Positions 18,572 to 27,178 of a stretch of 64,000 bases of DNA are shown here, piece by piece; within the stretch, counting starts at the first letter, position 1, and each line of letters starts with the position of its first letter. Source of the DNA: Jiangella alkaliphila. GTDB taxonomy: Bacteria > Actinomycetota > Actinomycetes > Jiangellales > Jiangellaceae. The position numbers and the translations under genes were made by a program. The notes under the pieces are model-generated. The model was not told the origin of the DNA, ran no database searches, and worked only from the letters and a program-made list of their open reading frames with translations. Location of the stretch: positions 6,480,001 to 6,544,000 of the forward strand of contig NZ_LT629791.1 of the NCBI RefSeq assembly GCF_900105925.1, written 5' to 3'.

Positions 18572-19411
18572 GTGATCCTGGCCGAGGAGGAGTGGCGGGC
18601 GCGGCAGGCGGCGCACGAGGCGCGCGTCGACGCGCTGGTGGGGGCGCACCTAGCGCGGCGGCGGGCCGGCCGGGCGCACCCCGTCCACGACTTCCTCTTC
18701 ACCTACTACAGCTTCAAGCCGGCCCAGCTGCGGCGGTGGCACCCGGGGCTGGGCGTGCTGCTCGGCGGGTCGCCGCCGCACGCGTCGTGGGCGGGGTACT
18801 CCGCCGGGCCGGACGGCGTCGGCGTCAGCGCCGCCGTCATCGAGCGGCGCGCGGCCACCGTCGAGTGGGTGCGGGCGCTCCTCGCCGCGACCGCGTCGCG
18901 GCCGGCCCATACCGGCTGCTTCGGCCTGCACGAGTGGGCGATGGTCTACCGGACGCGGCCCGGCGACGTCCGGCACGAGGCCTACCCGCTGCGGCTCGGC
19001 CACTCCGGGACCGACGAGGTGGTCGAGGCGCACCAGATCAGGTGCTCGCACTTCGACGCGTTCCGCTTCTTCACCGACGAGGCGCGGCCGCGGAACGCGC
19101 TGGCGCCGACGCGCGAGCTGCAGTCGTCGCTGGAGCAGCCGGGGTGTCTGCACGCCGGGATGGACCTCTACAAGTGGGCCTACAAGCTCGTCCCGCTGGT
19201 GCCGTCCGAGCTGGTGGCCGACGCGTTCGAGCTGGCGACGGAGATCCGCGAGCTCGACATGCGCGCGTCGCCGTACGACCTCGCCGACCTCGGGTTCGAA
19301 CCGGTCCGCATCGAGACCACCGAGGGCAAGCGCGAGTACGTCGAACAGCAGCGCGCCTTCGCCGAGCGCGGCGCCGTCATCCGGGAGCGGCTGCTCGCCG
19401 CCGTCGCCTGA
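18572..19411 (+). CDS. Conserved actinobacterial protein often labelled 3-methyladenine DNA glycosylase
   Basis: 279-aa soluble protein with the conserved actinobacterial pattern HPVHDFLFTYYSFKPAQLRRWHPG near residue 35, then CFGLHEWAMVYR, QIRCSHFDAFRFFT, QPGCLHAGMDLYKWAYKL and PYDLADLG. From memory, database entries call it 3-methyladenine DNA glycosylase, but none of the classic AlkA, Tag or MPG motifs is visible, so the activity should not be taken as established. GTG at 18572 is preceded by TACGCT (18560-18565), again a leaderless arrangement. It converges on the thioredoxin gene, with 7 bp between stops. Confidence 0.75.
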   Translation: MILAEEEWRARQAAHEARVDALVGAHLARRRAGRAHPVHDFLFTYYSFKPAQLRRWHPGLGVLLGGSPPHASWAGYSAGPDGVGVSAAVIERRAATVEWVRALLAATASRPAHTGCFGLHEWAMVYRTRPGDVRHEAYPLRLGHSGTDEVVEAHQIRCSHFDAFRFFTDEARPRNALAPTRELQSSLEQPGCLHAGMDLYKWAYKLVPLVPSELVADAFELATEIRELDMRASPYDLADLGFEPVRIETTEGKREYVEQQRAFAERGAVIRERLLAAVA

Positions 19412-19418
19412 GCGACGG

Positions 19419-19781
19419 TCAGGAGGTCGGGTTCTCCGCGGCGGCCACGGCGGCGTCGACGTCCAGTTCGACGACGGCATCGATGACCTGCTGCAGCGCG
19501 GCGGCCGGGAGCGCGCCGGGCTGGGCGAAGACCAGGTGGCCCTTCTTGAAGGCCATCAGCGTGGGGATCGAGGTGATCTGCGCCCACCCCGCCAGATCGC
19601 GCTCCGCCTCGGTGTCGACCTTGCCGAAGACGATCTCGGGATGCTGCTCGGCCGCCTGCTCGTAGACGGGGGCGAACATCCGGCAGGGGCCGCACCACGC
19701 GGCCCAGAAGTCGACCAGCACGATGTCGTTGTCCTCCACGGTCTGCGCGAAGGTCTGGCTGGTCAGAGTAGTCGTGCTCAT
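19419..19781 (-). CDS. Thioredoxin
   Basis: 120-aa thioredoxin with redox motif WAAWCGPCRMFAP at residues about 28-40 and cis-Pro region TSIPTLMAFKKG. It is a cytoplasmic disulphide reductant. The C-terminus is slightly extended (AAVAAAENPTS). ATG at 19781 is chosen over the first in-frame codon three residues upstream. The gene is monocistronic, convergent with the upstream conserved gene and followed by no reductase gene. A thioredoxin-reductase-like gene lies 35 kb away. Confidence 0.93.
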   Translation of the reverse strand: MSTTTLTSQTFAQTVEDNDIVLVDFWAAWCGPCRMFAPVYEQAAEQHPEIVFGKVDTEAERDLAGWAQITSIPTLMAFKKGHLVFAQPGALPAAALQQVIDAVVELDVDAAVAAAENPTS

Positions 19782-19823
19782 GTACACCACAACCCGGTCC
19801 GGGCCGGGGTTGTTCCGGCCCGG

Positions 19824-20870
19824 TCACGGGACGCGGGCGAGCCAGTCTTCGGTGCCGAACTTCGACGCGACGAGGTCGTCGGCCAGGCGCAGCGTCTTCT
19901 CGTCCAACGCGTCGTCGGTCAGGCCGTAGCGGGCGCGGAACGTCCCCACCATGCGGTCGATGACGTCGGCGCGCGGCAGGCCGGTCTGCGACCGCAGCGG
20001 GTCGACCCGCTTGTTGGCGCTCTTCGTGCCCTTGTCGGACAGCTTCTCGCGGCCGATGCGCAGCACCTCCAGCATCTTCGCGGCGTCGATGTCGTAGGCC
20101 ATGGTGACGTGGTGCAGCACGACGCCGCCGGCGAGGCGCTTCTGGGCCGCGCCGGCGATCTTCCCGGCCGGCGAGGTGATGTCGTTGATCGGCTGGTACG
20201 TCGCCTCGATGCCGAGGTCGCGCAGCGCCGCCACCACCCACTCGTCGAGGAAGGCGTAGGAGTCGACGAAGGACAGGCCGGAGACCAGCGACTCGGGCAC
20301 GTACAGCGAGTACGTGATGGTGTTGCCGGGCTCGACGAACATCGCGCCGCCGCCGGAGATGCGCCGCACGACGGTCACGTCGTGGCGTTCCGCACCGGAG
20401 AGATCGACCTCGTTGCGCAGCGACTGGAAGCTGCCGATGATCACCGCGTTCGACGCCCACTCCCACACCCGCAGCGTCGGCGGCCGCTCCCCCGCGCCGA
20501 CCTGCTCGGCCAGCACTTGGTCCAGCGCCATCTGCAGCGCCGGCGCCTGCGGACCCTCGTGCAGGAAGTGCCAATCGTGGTCGGTCCAGGACGTCGCACC
20601 GGTCAGCGCGCGGCGGACGGCGACCGCGACGGCGTCCGCCGAGAACCCGAGCATGACGACGCCATCCAGCACGGCGTCGACCCGCGCCGCAAGCTCGGCG
20701 GCGGACAGCGAGACCGGCGCGCCGATCAGCGCCGCGTCGATGCGGTCCAGCGCGTCGTCGGGTTCGAGGAAGAAGTCGCCGCTGACGCGCGCGTGCCGGA
20801 TGACGCCGTCGAGGACGTCGAGGTCGACGACGACCAGCTTGCCGCCCGGCACCTTGAACTCACCATGCAT
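19824..20870 (-). CDS. lplA: Lipoate-protein ligase A with permuted domain order
   Basis: 348-aa ligase attaching lipoate to the E2 or H proteins of 2-oxoacid dehydrogenases. The catalytic BPL/LplA domain occupies the C-terminal two thirds, with VVRRISGGGAMF and the lysine motif AGKIAGAAQKR. The first about 85 residues (GEFKVPGGKLVVVDLDV, VSGDFFLEPDDAL) look like the accessory domain that E. coli LplA carries at its C-terminus, so the order is reversed. ATG at 20870 opens this domain. The gene stands alone and diverges from the membrane-protein gene at 20922. Confidence 0.88.
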   Translation of the reverse strand: MHGEFKVPGGKLVVVDLDVLDGVIRHARVSGDFFLEPDDALDRIDAALIGAPVSLSAAELAARVDAVLDGVVMLGFSADAVAVAVRRALTGATSWTDHDWHFLHEGPQAPALQMALDQVLAEQVGAGERPPTLRVWEWASNAVIIGSFQSLRNEVDLSGAERHDVTVVRRISGGGAMFVEPGNTITYSLYVPESLVSGLSFVDSYAFLDEWVVAALRDLGIEATYQPINDITSPAGKIAGAAQKRLAGGVVLHHVTMAYDIDAAKMLEVLRIGREKLSDKGTKSANKRVDPLRSQTGLPRADVIDRMVGTFRARYGLTDDALDEKTLRLADDLVASKFGTEDWLARVP

Positions 20871-20921
20871 GATTCGAACAACCTCCCCGGCCACAGGCCT
20901 GTTCCCCGCTACCCTCCGAGC

Positions 20922-21611
20922 ATGCAGGGGTGGCGGACGAGCCCGGCGGCGGCGCGCTGGTGGCATGTCGTGACGGTGCTGATCATCGCCGCATCACTGA
21001 TCACGCAGCTGGTGCTGGTGTTCCAGGGCACCAACGTGCTGGTCGAGGACGGCGAGGAGGCACCGGGCACCGCCATGCGGGTGGTGAACTTCTTCAGCTT
21101 CTTCACCGTGCAGTCGAACATCCTGCTGGGCATCGGCGCGGCGATCCTCGCCCTGAACCCTCGCGCCGACGGACGCGGCTTCCGGGTGCTGCGCATCGCC
21201 GGGCTCATCGGCATCGCCGTCACCGGCGTCGTGTACGTGACGCTGCTCCGCGACGTCGTCGACCTCGAGGGCGCCGCGGCCGTCACCAACGTCGGCTTCC
21301 ATTACCTGGCGCCGCTGCTCGGCGTCGTCGGCTGGCTGCTGTTCGGCCCGTGGCCACGGATCGACCTGCGCGTCGTCGTCCTCAGCCTGGCCTGGCCGAT
21401 CGCCTGGCTCGCCTACACGCTGATCCGCGGCGAGGTCGTCGACTGGTACCCGTACCCGTTCATCGACGTGATCGAACACGGCTACGGGCGCGTGCTGCTG
21501 AACGCGGCCGGCATCACGGTCGTCTTCCTGGCCGTGGGCTGGCTGTTCGCGTTCGGCGACCGTAGGCTCGGTGACCGTGCCGGATCTCCCGACCTACCTC
21601 GAACGCGCTGA
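20922..21611 (+). CDS. Pr6Pr-family integral membrane protein
   Basis: 229-aa membrane protein with about six hydrophobic segments (for example VVTVLIIAASLITQLVLVF and LLGIGAAILAL). It shows the FFSFFTVQSNILLG and GRVLLNAAGITVVFL patterns of the Pr6Pr/FAR-17a-like group, found widely in actinobacteria with no proven role. The start ATG at 20922 has TACCCT 6 nt upstream (20910-20915), implying a leaderless mRNA. Its 3' end overlaps the helicase start by 41 bp in another frame, so the two are probably co-transcribed. Confidence 0.88.
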   Translation: MQGWRTSPAAARWWHVVTVLIIAASLITQLVLVFQGTNVLVEDGEEAPGTAMRVVNFFSFFTVQSNILLGIGAAILALNPRADGRGFRVLRIAGLIGIAVTGVVYVTLLRDVVDLEGAAAVTNVGFHYLAPLLGVVGWLLFGPWPRIDLRVVVLSLAWPIAWLAYTLIRGEVVDWYPYPFIDVIEHGYGRVLLNAAGITVVFLAVGWLFAFGDRRLGDRAGSPDLPRTR

Positions 21612-24099
21612 ACACGATCCGGACTCCCTCTACGACGCGTTCACCGAGTGGGCCGCTGGGCGCGGCTTCGACCTGTACCCGGCGCAGCAGGACGCGCTGA
21701 TCGAGCTGGTCTCCGGCTCGCACGTCATCCTCAGCACGCCGACGGGGTCGGGCAAGAGTCTGGTGGCGGTCGCGGCGCACTTCGCCGCGCTGGCGGACGG
21801 ACGGCGGACGTTCTACACGGCGCCGCTGAAGGCGCTGGTGTCGGAGAAGTTCTTCGCGCTGATCGAGATCTTCGGCGCGGCCAACGTCGGCATGATGACC
21901 GGCGACTCCAGCGTGAACCCGTCGGCGCCGATCATCTGCTGCACGGCGGAGATCCTCGCCAACATCGCGCTGCGCACCGGCAACGACGCCGACGTCGGCC
22001 AGGTCGTCATGGACGAGTTCCACTTCTACTCCGACCCGCAGCGCGGCTGGGCTTGGCAGGTGCCCCTGCTGGAGCTGACGAACGTGCAGTTCCTGCTGAT
22101 GTCGGCGACCCTCGGCGACGTCGCGTTCTTCGAGAAGGACCTGCGCAGCCGGACGGGGCGCGACGTCGCCGTCGTCACGTCGGCGCAGCGCCCGGTGCCC
22201 CTGACCTACCAGTACTCGCGCGAGCCGATGCACGACCTGCTGGCCGAGCTGCTGTCCACCCACCGCGCGCCGGTCTACGTCGTCCACTTCACCCAGGCGG
22301 CCGCCGTCGAGCGGGCGCAGGCGCTGGTCAGCGTCAACGTCGCCAGCCGCGAGCAGCGCGACCGCATCGCCGCGGAGATCGGCGGGTTCCGGTTCAGCTC
22401 CGGCTTCGGGAAGGTGCTGTCGCGGCTGGTGCGGGCCGGCATCGGCGTCCACCACGCCGGCATGCTGCCGAAGTACCGCCGCCTGGTCGAGCGCCTGACG
22501 CAGGCCGGCCTGCTCAAGGTGGTCTGCGGGACGGACACCCTGGGCGTCGGCATCAACGTCCCGATCCGCACCGTCGTCTTCTCCGGCCTCACCAAGTACG
22601 ACGGGGTCCGGACGCGGCAGCTGTCCGCGCGCGAGTTCCACCAGATCGCCGGGCGGGCCGGCCGGGCCGGGTACGACACGCTGGGCGAGGTCATCGTCCA
22701 GGCGCCGGAGCACGAGATCGAGAACCAGCGGCTGGTCGCGAAGGCCGGCGACGACCCCAAGAAGCTGCGGCGCGTCGTGCGCAAGAAGGCGCCCGAGGGG
22801 TTCGTCTCGTGGGGCCAGGCCAGCATGGACCGGCTCATCGCCGCCGAACCGGAGCCGCTGAACTCCAGCTTCGAGATCAGCAACGCCATGGTGCTGGGCG
22901 TCATCAGCCGGCCCGGCGACGCGTTCGCGCACATGCGCAAGCTGCTCACCGACAACCACGAGCCGCCGTCGCGCACGCGCAAGCACGTCCACGACGCCAT
23001 CGCGATCTACCGGGCGCTGGTCGCCGCCCAGGTCGTCGAGCGCCTGGACCCACCCGACGCGGAGGGGCGGACGGTGCGGCTCACCGTCGACCTGCAGCCG
23101 GACTTCGCGCTCAACCAGCCGCTGTCGCCGTTCGCACTGGCCGCGTTCGACCTGCTCGACGCCGAGTCGCCGACGCACGCGCTGGACCTGCTCTCCGTCG
23201 TCGAGGCGACGCTGGACGACCCGCGGCAGGTGCTGTCGGCGCAGCAGCACAAGGCCCGTGGCGAGGCGATCGGCGCGATGAAGGCCGAGGGCATCGAGTA
23301 CGACGAGCGCATGGAGCTGCTCGAGGAGGTCACCCACCCGAAGCCGCTGGAGGAGCTGCTCGACGCCGCGTTCACGATCTACCAGCAGAGCCACCCGTGG
23401 GTCGGCGACTACGAGCTGTCGCCCAAGTCCGTCGCCCGTGACCTCTACGAACGCGCCATGAGCTTCGGCGAGTACGTCGCGTTCTACCAGCTGGCCCGGT
23501 CCGAGGGGCTGGTGCTGCGCTACCTCGCCGACGCCTACCGCGCGATGCGCCAGACGGTGCCCGAGGAGGCCCGCACCGAGGAGGTCGCCGACCTCGTCGA
23601 GTGGCTGGGCGAGCTGGTCCGCCAGGTCGACTCGTCGTTGCTGGACGAGTGGGAGGCGCTGCGCAACCCGGCCGCGCTGGAGGCCGACGGCGACGGCGGC
23701 GCGGTGCCGGTCGAGAACGCGCCCCGGCCGATCACCGAGAACCGGCGGGCGTTCCTGGTCAGCGTCCGCAACGCGCTGTTCCGGCGGGTCGAGCTGGCGG
23801 CCCGGCGCGACTGGGCCGGGCTGGCCTCACTCGACTCCGCTGACGACTGGACGGCCGACGACTGGGCCGACGCGCTGGACCCGTACTTCGACGAGCACGC
23901 CGACATCGGCATCGGGCCGGACGCCCGCAGCGCGAAGATGCTGATCGTCACCGAGCACCCGGACCGCTGGGAGGTCCGGCAGATCCTCGACGACCCCGCC
24001 GGCGACCACGACTGGGGCTTCACCGCCGACGTCGACCTCGCCGAGTCCAACGCCGCCGGCTACCCCGTCGTGGCCGTCACCGAGGCGGGCCGCCTCTAG
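21571..24099 (+). CDS. Ski2-like DExH helicase with DUF3516-type C-terminus
   Basis: 842-aa superfamily 2 helicase acting on RNA or DNA. Walker A is STPTGSGKS (residues about 55-63), the DExH box appears as DEFH (VVMDEFHFYSD), motif III is LLMSATLGD and motif VI QIAGRAGRAG. The C-terminal 400 residues have no catalytic motif and match the DUF3516 type seen in actinobacterial helicases. The start is GTG at 21571, inside the preceding gene. The stop TAG (24097-24099) lies in a CTAG tetranucleotide used as the target of the neighbouring insertion sequence, and the coding sequence is intact. Confidence 0.9.
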   Translation: MTVPDLPTYLERAEHDPDSLYDAFTEWAAGRGFDLYPAQQDALIELVSGSHVILSTPTGSGKSLVAVAAHFAALADGRRTFYTAPLKALVSEKFFALIEIFGAANVGMMTGDSSVNPSAPIICCTAEILANIALRTGNDADVGQVVMDEFHFYSDPQRGWAWQVPLLELTNVQFLLMSATLGDVAFFEKDLRSRTGRDVAVVTSAQRPVPLTYQYSREPMHDLLAELLSTHRAPVYVVHFTQAAAVERAQALVSVNVASREQRDRIAAEIGGFRFSSGFGKVLSRLVRAGIGVHHAGMLPKYRRLVERLTQAGLLKVVCGTDTLGVGINVPIRTVVFSGLTKYDGVRTRQLSAREFHQIAGRAGRAGYDTLGEVIVQAPEHEIENQRLVAKAGDDPKKLRRVVRKKAPEGFVSWGQASMDRLIAAEPEPLNSSFEISNAMVLGVISRPGDAFAHMRKLLTDNHEPPSRTRKHVHDAIAIYRALVAAQVVERLDPPDAEGRTVRLTVDLQPDFALNQPLSPFALAAFDLLDAESPTHALDLLSVVEATLDDPRQVLSAQQHKARGEAIGAMKAEGIEYDERMELLEEVTHPKPLEELLDAAFTIYQQSHPWVGDYELSPKSVARDLYERAMSFGEYVAFYQLARSEGLVLRYLADAYRAMRQTVPEEARTEEVADLVEWLGELVRQVDSSLLDEWEALRNPAALEADGDGGAVPVENAPRPITENRRAFLVSVRNALFRRVELAARRDWAGLASLDSADDWTADDWADALDPYFDEHADIGIGPDARSAKMLIVTEHPDRWEVRQILDDPAGDHDWGFTADVDLAESNAAGYPVVAVTEAGRL

Positions 24100-25103
24100 A
24101 TGACCTATTCCAAGGGGTCAGTGGTCGTATGCGAGAAGGGATCGTTTGATCGGTTGGCCGGTGCGGTCGTTGTGCCAGATCGCCGCGGTCAGTGCCAGGA
24201 CGCGTTGCGCGACGCGGACCCAGACCCCGGTCGGGGTGTGCCCGCCGTGTCGTTCCAGGTCCAGTTGGCCCTTGAACGTGTCGTTGATCGACTCGATGAC
24301 CTGCCGCAACGGTTTGAAGAAGCGGACTCCGGCGCGTGGGCGTTCGCCCTTGCGGGCCGGGCGCAGCAGGTCCAGGCCGGCCTCGGCAAGCGCTGCTTCG
24401 AACTGGCGGCCGTAGTAGTTCTTGTCCGCGATCACGACCTGCCCGACGCGGGCGGTGCTCAGGTCGGGATCGGCGCCGAGCATGCCCAGCAGGGTCTGGC
24501 GTTCGTCGGCCTTCGCGCCGGTCAGGGCGAACCCGACCGGCAGCCCGTGCAGCGTGCACAGCAGGTGCAGCCGCAGTCCCCAGAAGAACCTGGAATGGGA
24601 GGCGCAGTAGCCGTACTCTGCCCACCCGGCCAGGTCCGAACGCTGCACCGTCTCCTTCGACCGGCCGCATTCGACCGGGGTGGAATCGACCACCCAGACG
24701 TCATCGGTCCACAAGCTGGTGTCGCGGGCCAGCGCCCCGACCAGCCAGCCGATCGTGTCGGCCAGCCGCCGCAGCCGCTTGTTGTAGCCGGGCTGCTGCG
24801 GCAAGCACGGGAACAAATGCCGCAGGTGAGCGCGCGCATGACGCAGCCAGCGCGCTTCGGAGGTGAAGCCCAGCAGCGCCTGCATCACCGCCAACGTGAC
24901 CAGCTCAGCGTCGCTGATCTTCGGTTCGATCCCCACCCGCGGCCGCCACGGCAACCGGTGCGGAGATTCGATCAACAGGTCATCGACCGTCACGTACAGT
25001 GCAGTCGCGAGGGTGTCCAGGTCTGTCTTCACAAACCGATCTTGGACACCCTCGCCCATGCCACTGCCTCACGACACGCACCCGACCCCTTGGAATAGGT
25101 CAT
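24100..25103. mobile_element. IS982-type insertion sequence, 1004 bp
   Basis: The ends are perfect inverted repeats: the left end begins ATGACCTATTCCAAGGGGTC and the right end is its complement (about 25084-25103). CTAG flanks both sides (24096-24099 and 25104-25107) and looks like the duplicated target. The single transposase gene fills the element. Both ends and the catalytic triad are intact, so the copy appears recent and possibly active. Because CTAG is palindromic, the exact boundary is uncertain by up to 4 bp. Confidence 0.85.
24118..25059 (-). CDS. IS982-family transposase
   Basis: 313-aa DDE transposase moving the surrounding element. The catalytic triad can be read as D125 in VVDSTPVE, D212 in VIADKNYYG and E256 in QVIESIND, spaced as in the IS4/IS5/IS982 superfamily. 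The segment GYCASHSRFFWGLRLHL is the usual mid-domain block. The frame is unbroken from the ATG at 25059 (GTG at residue 10 is an alternative) to a stop 19 bp inside the left end. Confidence 0.93.
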   Translation of the reverse strand: MGEGVQDRFVKTDLDTLATALYVTVDDLLIESPHRLPWRPRVGIEPKISDAELVTLAVMQALLGFTSEARWLRHARAHLRHLFPCLPQQPGYNKRLRRLADTIGWLVGALARDTSLWTDDVWVVDSTPVECGRSKETVQRSDLAGWAEYGYCASHSRFFWGLRLHLLCTLHGLPVGFALTGAKADERQTLLGMLGADPDLSTARVGQVVIADKNYYGRQFEAALAEAGLDLLRPARKGERPRAGVRFFKPLRQVIESINDTFKGQLDLERHGGHTPTGVWVRVAQRVLALTAAIWHNDRTGQPIKRSLLAYDH

Positions 25104-25113
25104 CTAGGCGCGT

Positions 25114-25638
25114 TCAGCCGACGCCGGTGGCCGCGAACCAGGTCGTCGCGTTCGGCCCGACGAAGACGATCGGGGCGATGCACTCGTCCGGCAGGTCGAT
25201 CCGGTCCCTGATCCGCGAGTCGCCCCGGGTGCTCGCCGGGAACGGGTCGGTGGCCACGTTGACCGTCGTCGCGACGCCGTCGACCGTCGTCAGACAGCTG
25301 ACGACCGCCACGAAGTTCGGGGCCGGGTTGGTGCCCTGCCGGTCCGGGGGCACGGGCGCCGCCTCGAGCAGGACGAGGTCGTCCACCTCGACCTCGATGC
25401 GCCCGTTGCTGGACAGTTCGACCTCGGCCTCGTCGATCTGCCACGGCAGGCCGCCGCCGTTGATGCCGCGGATCGGGTTGGCCGAGCCGACGAACGCCCC
25501 GTCGACCGCGGCCATGGTGTCGGCCTCGATGACCGTCCGGCCCTTGGAGCCGGAGTGCCCGTGCCCACCGGAGGCCGGCAACGCCAGGAGTGCCGCCGTC
25601 GCGACCGACGCGAGCACCGCTGCGGGTAAGCGCTTCAT
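25114..25638 (-). CDS. Secreted protein of unknown function
   Basis: 174-aa protein with a clear Sec signal (MKRLPAAVLASVATAALLALPASG). The mature part has no recognised catalytic motif. It contains IRGINGGGLPWQID, the likely beta-rich stretch VELSSNGRIEVEVDDLVL, and a pair of cysteines (VSCL, DECI) that could form a disulphide. ATG at 25638 is chosen with AAAGGGA upstream, and the earlier in-frame start would place extra residues before the signal. The insertion sequence lies immediately 3' of it. The role is unknown. Confidence 0.75.
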   Translation of the reverse strand: MKRLPAAVLASVATAALLALPASGGHGHSGSKGRTVIEADTMAAVDGAFVGSANPIRGINGGGLPWQIDEAEVELSSNGRIEVEVDDLVLLEAAPVPPDRQGTNPAPNFVAVVSCLTTVDGVATTVNVATDPFPASTRGDSRIRDRIDLPDECIAPIVFVGPNATTWFAATGVG

Positions 25639-25714
25639 CTGAAAATCCCTTTCGCGAGTCGACGACGAACCGTCTACTAGTACGAGGCGCACCGGCGAAA
25701 GGATCGAGGCGGAC

Positions 25715-26716
25715 ATGGTGATCACGGACGAGCTGCTCGACGACGCGGCGGCCGGGGCGTCGTTCAGCGGCGTGGTGACGGTCGACGTCGGCGACCGGCG
25801 CGAGATGGAACGCTGCTACGGCTACGCCCACCGCGCCCTGGAGGTGCCGAACACCGCCGCCACCCGGTTCGCCGTCGCCAGCGGCAGCAAGGCGTTCACG
25901 GCGCTCGCCGTCCTCCGGCTGGCCGAGCAGGGCCTGTTGAAGCTCGGCGACCCCGTCCGGCCGCTGCTCGGCGCCGACCTGCCGCTGATCGACGATGCCG
26001 TGACGTTCGAGCACCTGCTCACGCACACCTCCGGCATCGGCGACTACCTCGACGAGGAGGCCGACTGGGACGCCGCCGACTACGTCCTGCCGGTGCCGGT
26101 GCACACGCTCGCCGAGACCGAGGCGTTCGTGCCGGTCCTGGACGGGTACCCGCAGGCGTTCCCGCCGGGCGAGCGGTTCGCGTACTGCAACGGCGGCTAC
26201 GTCGTCCTGGCGCTGCTGGCCGAGCGGGTCGGCGGGCGCGGTTTCCACGAGCAGGTCGAGCGGGAGGTCTGCGACCTCGCGGGCCTGCCGTCGACGCGGT
26301 TCCTGCGCTCGGACGAGCTGCCCGGCGACGCCGCGCTCGGCTACCTGCAGGAGTCCGGTGACCGGACGAACGTCCTGCACCTGCCCGTGCGCGGCACCGG
26401 CGACGGCGGCATCTACACGACCGCCGGCGACCTGCACACGTTCTGGCAGGCGCTCACCGCCGGCCGCATCGTGTCCGAGGCGACGGTCGCCGCGATGACC
26501 CGGCCGCGCCACGACGTGCCCGCCGAGGGCCTGCGCTACGGCCTCGGCCTCTGGCTGCACCGCACCGGGCCGGCCCTGGTCATCGAGGGCTACGACGCCG
26601 GCGTCTCGTTCCGCTCGACGCACGACCCGCGGACCCGGACCACCGCGACCGTCGTCGGCAACACCTCCGAAGGCGCCTGGCCCGTCGTCCGCGCCCTCGC
26701 CCCCTTCTTCGACTGA
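25715..26716 (+). CDS. Serine hydrolase of the class C beta-lactamase / penicillin-binding fold
   Basis: 333-aa enzyme. The SxxK motif is ASGSKAF near residue 58 and the YxN motif is FAYCNGGY near 160. HTSGIGDY and GDGGIYTTAGDL are further family blocks. No signal peptide is evident, so it is probably cytoplasmic. Members hydrolyse esters, amides or D-amino-acid peptides, and sequence alone does not separate these. It diverges from the secreted-protein gene, with 76 bp between starts, and is followed by a repeat hairpin. Confidence 0.9.
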   Translation: MVITDELLDDAAAGASFSGVVTVDVGDRREMERCYGYAHRALEVPNTAATRFAVASGSKAFTALAVLRLAEQGLLKLGDPVRPLLGADLPLIDDAVTFEHLLTHTSGIGDYLDEEADWDAADYVLPVPVHTLAETEAFVPVLDGYPQAFPPGERFAYCNGGYVVLALLAERVGGRGFHEQVEREVCDLAGLPSTRFLRSDELPGDAALGYLQESGDRTNVLHLPVRGTGDGGIYTTAGDLHTFWQALTAGRIVSEATVAAMTRPRHDVPAEGLRYGLGLWLHRTGPALVIEGYDAGVSFRSTHDPRTRTTATVVGNTSEGAWPVVRALAPFFD

Positions 26717-26726
26717 CGCCGCCCCG

Positions 26727-26802
26727 AAGTTGATCTTGGAGAAAGGCGGCCATCTGTCGGGCAATTCGGGCGGCATTCGGCGAACAACTCCAAGATCAAC
26801 TT
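26727..26802. repeat. Intergenic hairpin repeat (GTTGATCTTGGAG variant)
   Basis: Perfect 15-bp arms AAGTTGATCTTGGAG (26727-26741) and its complement (26788-26802) enclose 46 nt. It is the divergent member of a family with copies at 31388 and 39895, and it lies just past the 3' end of the serine hydrolase gene. Confidence 0.7.
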
Positions 26803-26823
26803 GGGCCTGTGGAGGGCTGGGCG

Positions 26824-26853
26824 TTGACATGTGACCTTTTGGTCACCTATCGT
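26824..26853 (+). promoter_or_regulatory. Promoter with ArsR operator
   Basis: TTGACA (26824-26829), 18-nt spacer, TATCGT (26848-26853). The spacer is almost filled by the palindrome GTGACC-TTTT-GGTCAC (26831-26846), ideally placed for repression by the ArsR protein encoded 8 bp downstream. Confidence 0.75.
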
Positions 26854-26860
26854 CGCTGCT

Positions 26861-27178
26861 ATGACCGACGACCGGATCTTCAAGGCACTCGCCGATCCGA
26901 CGCGGCGCTTCCTGCTCGACCTACTCTTCGCTCGCGACGGCCGCACGCTGACCGAGCTGGAGTCCGAGCTGGAGATGAGCCGCTTCGGGGTGATGAAGCA
27001 TCTGCGCGTGCTGGAAGAAGCGAACCTCGTGGTCACCCGCCGGTCGGGGCGGGAGAAGTTGCACTTCCTCAATCCCGTCCCGATCCGGGAGATCCACGAC
27101 CGGTGGATCGACAAGTACACCGAGCTGCACACGACCGCACTCATCGAGCTCAAGGCCGAACTGGAGGACGAATCATGA
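26861..27178 (+). CDS. ArsR-family transcriptional regulator
   Basis: 105-aa winged-helix repressor (TDDRIFKALADPTRRFLLDLL; recognition helix MSRFGVMKHLRVLE). Metal-binding cysteines are absent, as in the other ArsR of the window. ATG at 26861 is chosen because the promoter and operator lie directly upstream. The stop overlaps the next start as ATGA. Expected to control its own operon through the GTGACC-N4-GGTCAC palindrome. Confidence 0.92.
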   Translation: MTDDRIFKALADPTRRFLLDLLFARDGRTLTELESELEMSRFGVMKHLRVLEEANLVVTRRSGREKLHFLNPVPIREIHDRWIDKYTELHTTALIELKAELEDES

